A program made the position numbers and the translations under genes. A stretch of DNA of 5,567 nt from positions 1-5,567 of the forward strand of contig CAJWBT010000173.1 in the NCBI GenBank assembly GCA_913020235.1, written 5' to 3'. The DNA comes from an uncultured Chloroflexota bacterium (lineage in GTDB: Bacteria > Chloroflexota > Dehalococcoidia > UBA3495). Shown here piece after piece: positions 4,779 through 5,567 of the stretch; within the stretch, counting starts at the first letter, position 1, and every line of letters begins with the position of its first letter. The notes under the pieces are model-generated. The model was not told the origin of the DNA and did not search any database. It was given only the letters and a program-made list of their open reading frames with translations.

Positions 4779-5567
4779 CTACTGTATGTTGTAAACGAAT
4801 TTGGTCGTGATGATCGCGCGTATCAGGCTCAGGTCCCTTGCGTTGATCTCGGGAATCATGTCGTTAGCCTGGATCAGGTTGGTATCCACTCGGGTCTCGG
4901 CATATGCCAGCTCCAGATTCAGCCAATCCGCCACCGCACCTAAGTAAGCCAGCGCTTCCTGATGAAGCTCTTGCAGCGTGGATGGAGGGGACAGGCCCTC
5001 GGCTTGGGCCAGGAGTGCCGTGGCGTCCGCGGCCAGGCCGCGCTTCACCGGAAGCCGCGAGGATAGCGGAGCCCCGCTGGCCAGGTCGACCGACCTTCGA
5101 GCAGAGATCGAGTCTACCGAGTCCGTGATGCCCTCGAGGGGCTGAATATACTCCCGGATCAGGGCCCTTTCCGGGTCCGTCCAGTCCCCAAGCCACTCGG
5201 CGAATTGGTCCCGGAAATCCCGGTACTGGCTCCCGGTCACCTCAAGAATGGCGCCAGGCAAGAGGGTGCCCCGCTCGATGATCCGGACCATCTCCAGAGC
5301 CGAGCCGGCGCCGTATGTCTCGATCAGGAACCGCACCGCCATGTAGGCTTCGGCGTACTGAAGGCCGATCCTGGATTCCTCCGTTTGCGAGTTCCAGCCG
5401 GACTGGCTCTCCAGCGCTGCCAGCGATAGGAGGTTATTGGAAAGCGTGGCCGATCGTGCCTGGTCGGTGTCGCGGAACAGAGAGACTCTCACCGCGTCGG
5501 GCCGGGTACCCAGCAGGCCAAGCTCGTACTCGTAGTACCGGGCCATCCCTTCGTTCAGCCAGGCGGG
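4779..5567 (-). CDS. Peptidase_MA-like (gluzincin) metallopeptidase, C-terminal part
   Basis: The last 262 codons are present; the gene runs off the window end. The frame enters as PAWLNEGMARYYE, the WLxEG motif of gluzincin peptidases whose Glu is the third zinc ligand. The HExxH that binds the other two must lie just upstream, outside the window. About 70 residues later LQYAEAYMAVRFLIETYG matches the family's Tyr-x-Ser-Tyr-type helix ending in YG, then the AILEVTGSQYRDFRDQFAEWL helix pair that closes the domain. From roughly residue 130 a helical tail of about 130 residues follows, with LSPPSTLQELHQEALAYLG and QANDMIPEINAR; I cannot name this domain. Such proteins are often secreted or lipid-anchored, but the N-terminus needed to see that is missing. 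It is upstream of, and may be co-transcribed with, the hydrolase-fold gene. Confidence 0.8.
   Translation of the reverse strand, partial: PAWLNEGMARYYEYELGLLGTRPDAVRVSLFRDTDQARSATLSNNLLSLAALESQSGWNSQTEESRIGLQYAEAYMAVRFLIETYGAGSALEMVRIIERGTLLPGAILEVTGSQYRDFRDQFAEWLGDWTDPERALIREYIQPLEGITDSVDSISARRSVDLASGAPLSSRLPVKRGLAADATALLAQAEGLSPPSTLQELHQEALAYLGAVADWLNLELAYAETRVDTNLIQANDMIPEINARDLSLIRAIITTKFVYNIQ

Overview
This is a GC-rich bacterial chromosomal window (roughly 60-65% G+C by eye). It has six protein-coding genes: four complete, and one cut off at each edge. The mix is a CaiB/BaiF CoA-transferase, a short-chain dehydrogenase, a dienelactone-hydrolase-like protein, a DHA2 exporter, an Mre11/SbcD-like phosphoesterase and a gluzincin peptidase. 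It suggests a free-living heterotroph rich in oxidative catabolism genes. Chloroflexota of the SAR202/Dehalococcoidia type fit that picture, but this is a low-confidence inference because no taxonomic marker is present. I see no rRNA, tRNA, CRISPR array, insertion sequence or integrase.

Layout. On the plus strand, the C-terminal end of a class III CoA-transferase (3-218) is followed by a compact calcineurin-like phosphoesterase that starts at a TTG codon (319-1065). It converges on a minus-strand SDR oxidoreductase (1120-1890). The SDR is divergent from a plus-strand 14-TM DHA2 exporter (about 2235-3755). The 344-base gap between them holds several perfect palindromes and hairpins. The exporter converges on a minus-strand pair: a dienelactone-hydrolase-fold protein (3967-4689) lying 89 bases downstream of the C-terminal part of a Peptidase_MA-like metallopeptidase (4779 to the window end).

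How the genes fit together. No single pathway is evident. The CoA-transferase, SDR and hydrolase-fold protein are all of the kind used in organic-acid or aromatic breakdown, and the exporter may respond to small molecules, but the strand layout shows at least four transcription units. The strongest oddities are a dienelactone hydrolase homologue whose nucleophilic cysteine is glycine, an SbcD-like enzyme whose last metal motif reads GHWD instead of GHxH, and the palindrome-dense SDR/exporter region. I did not find a convincing new multi-gene system.
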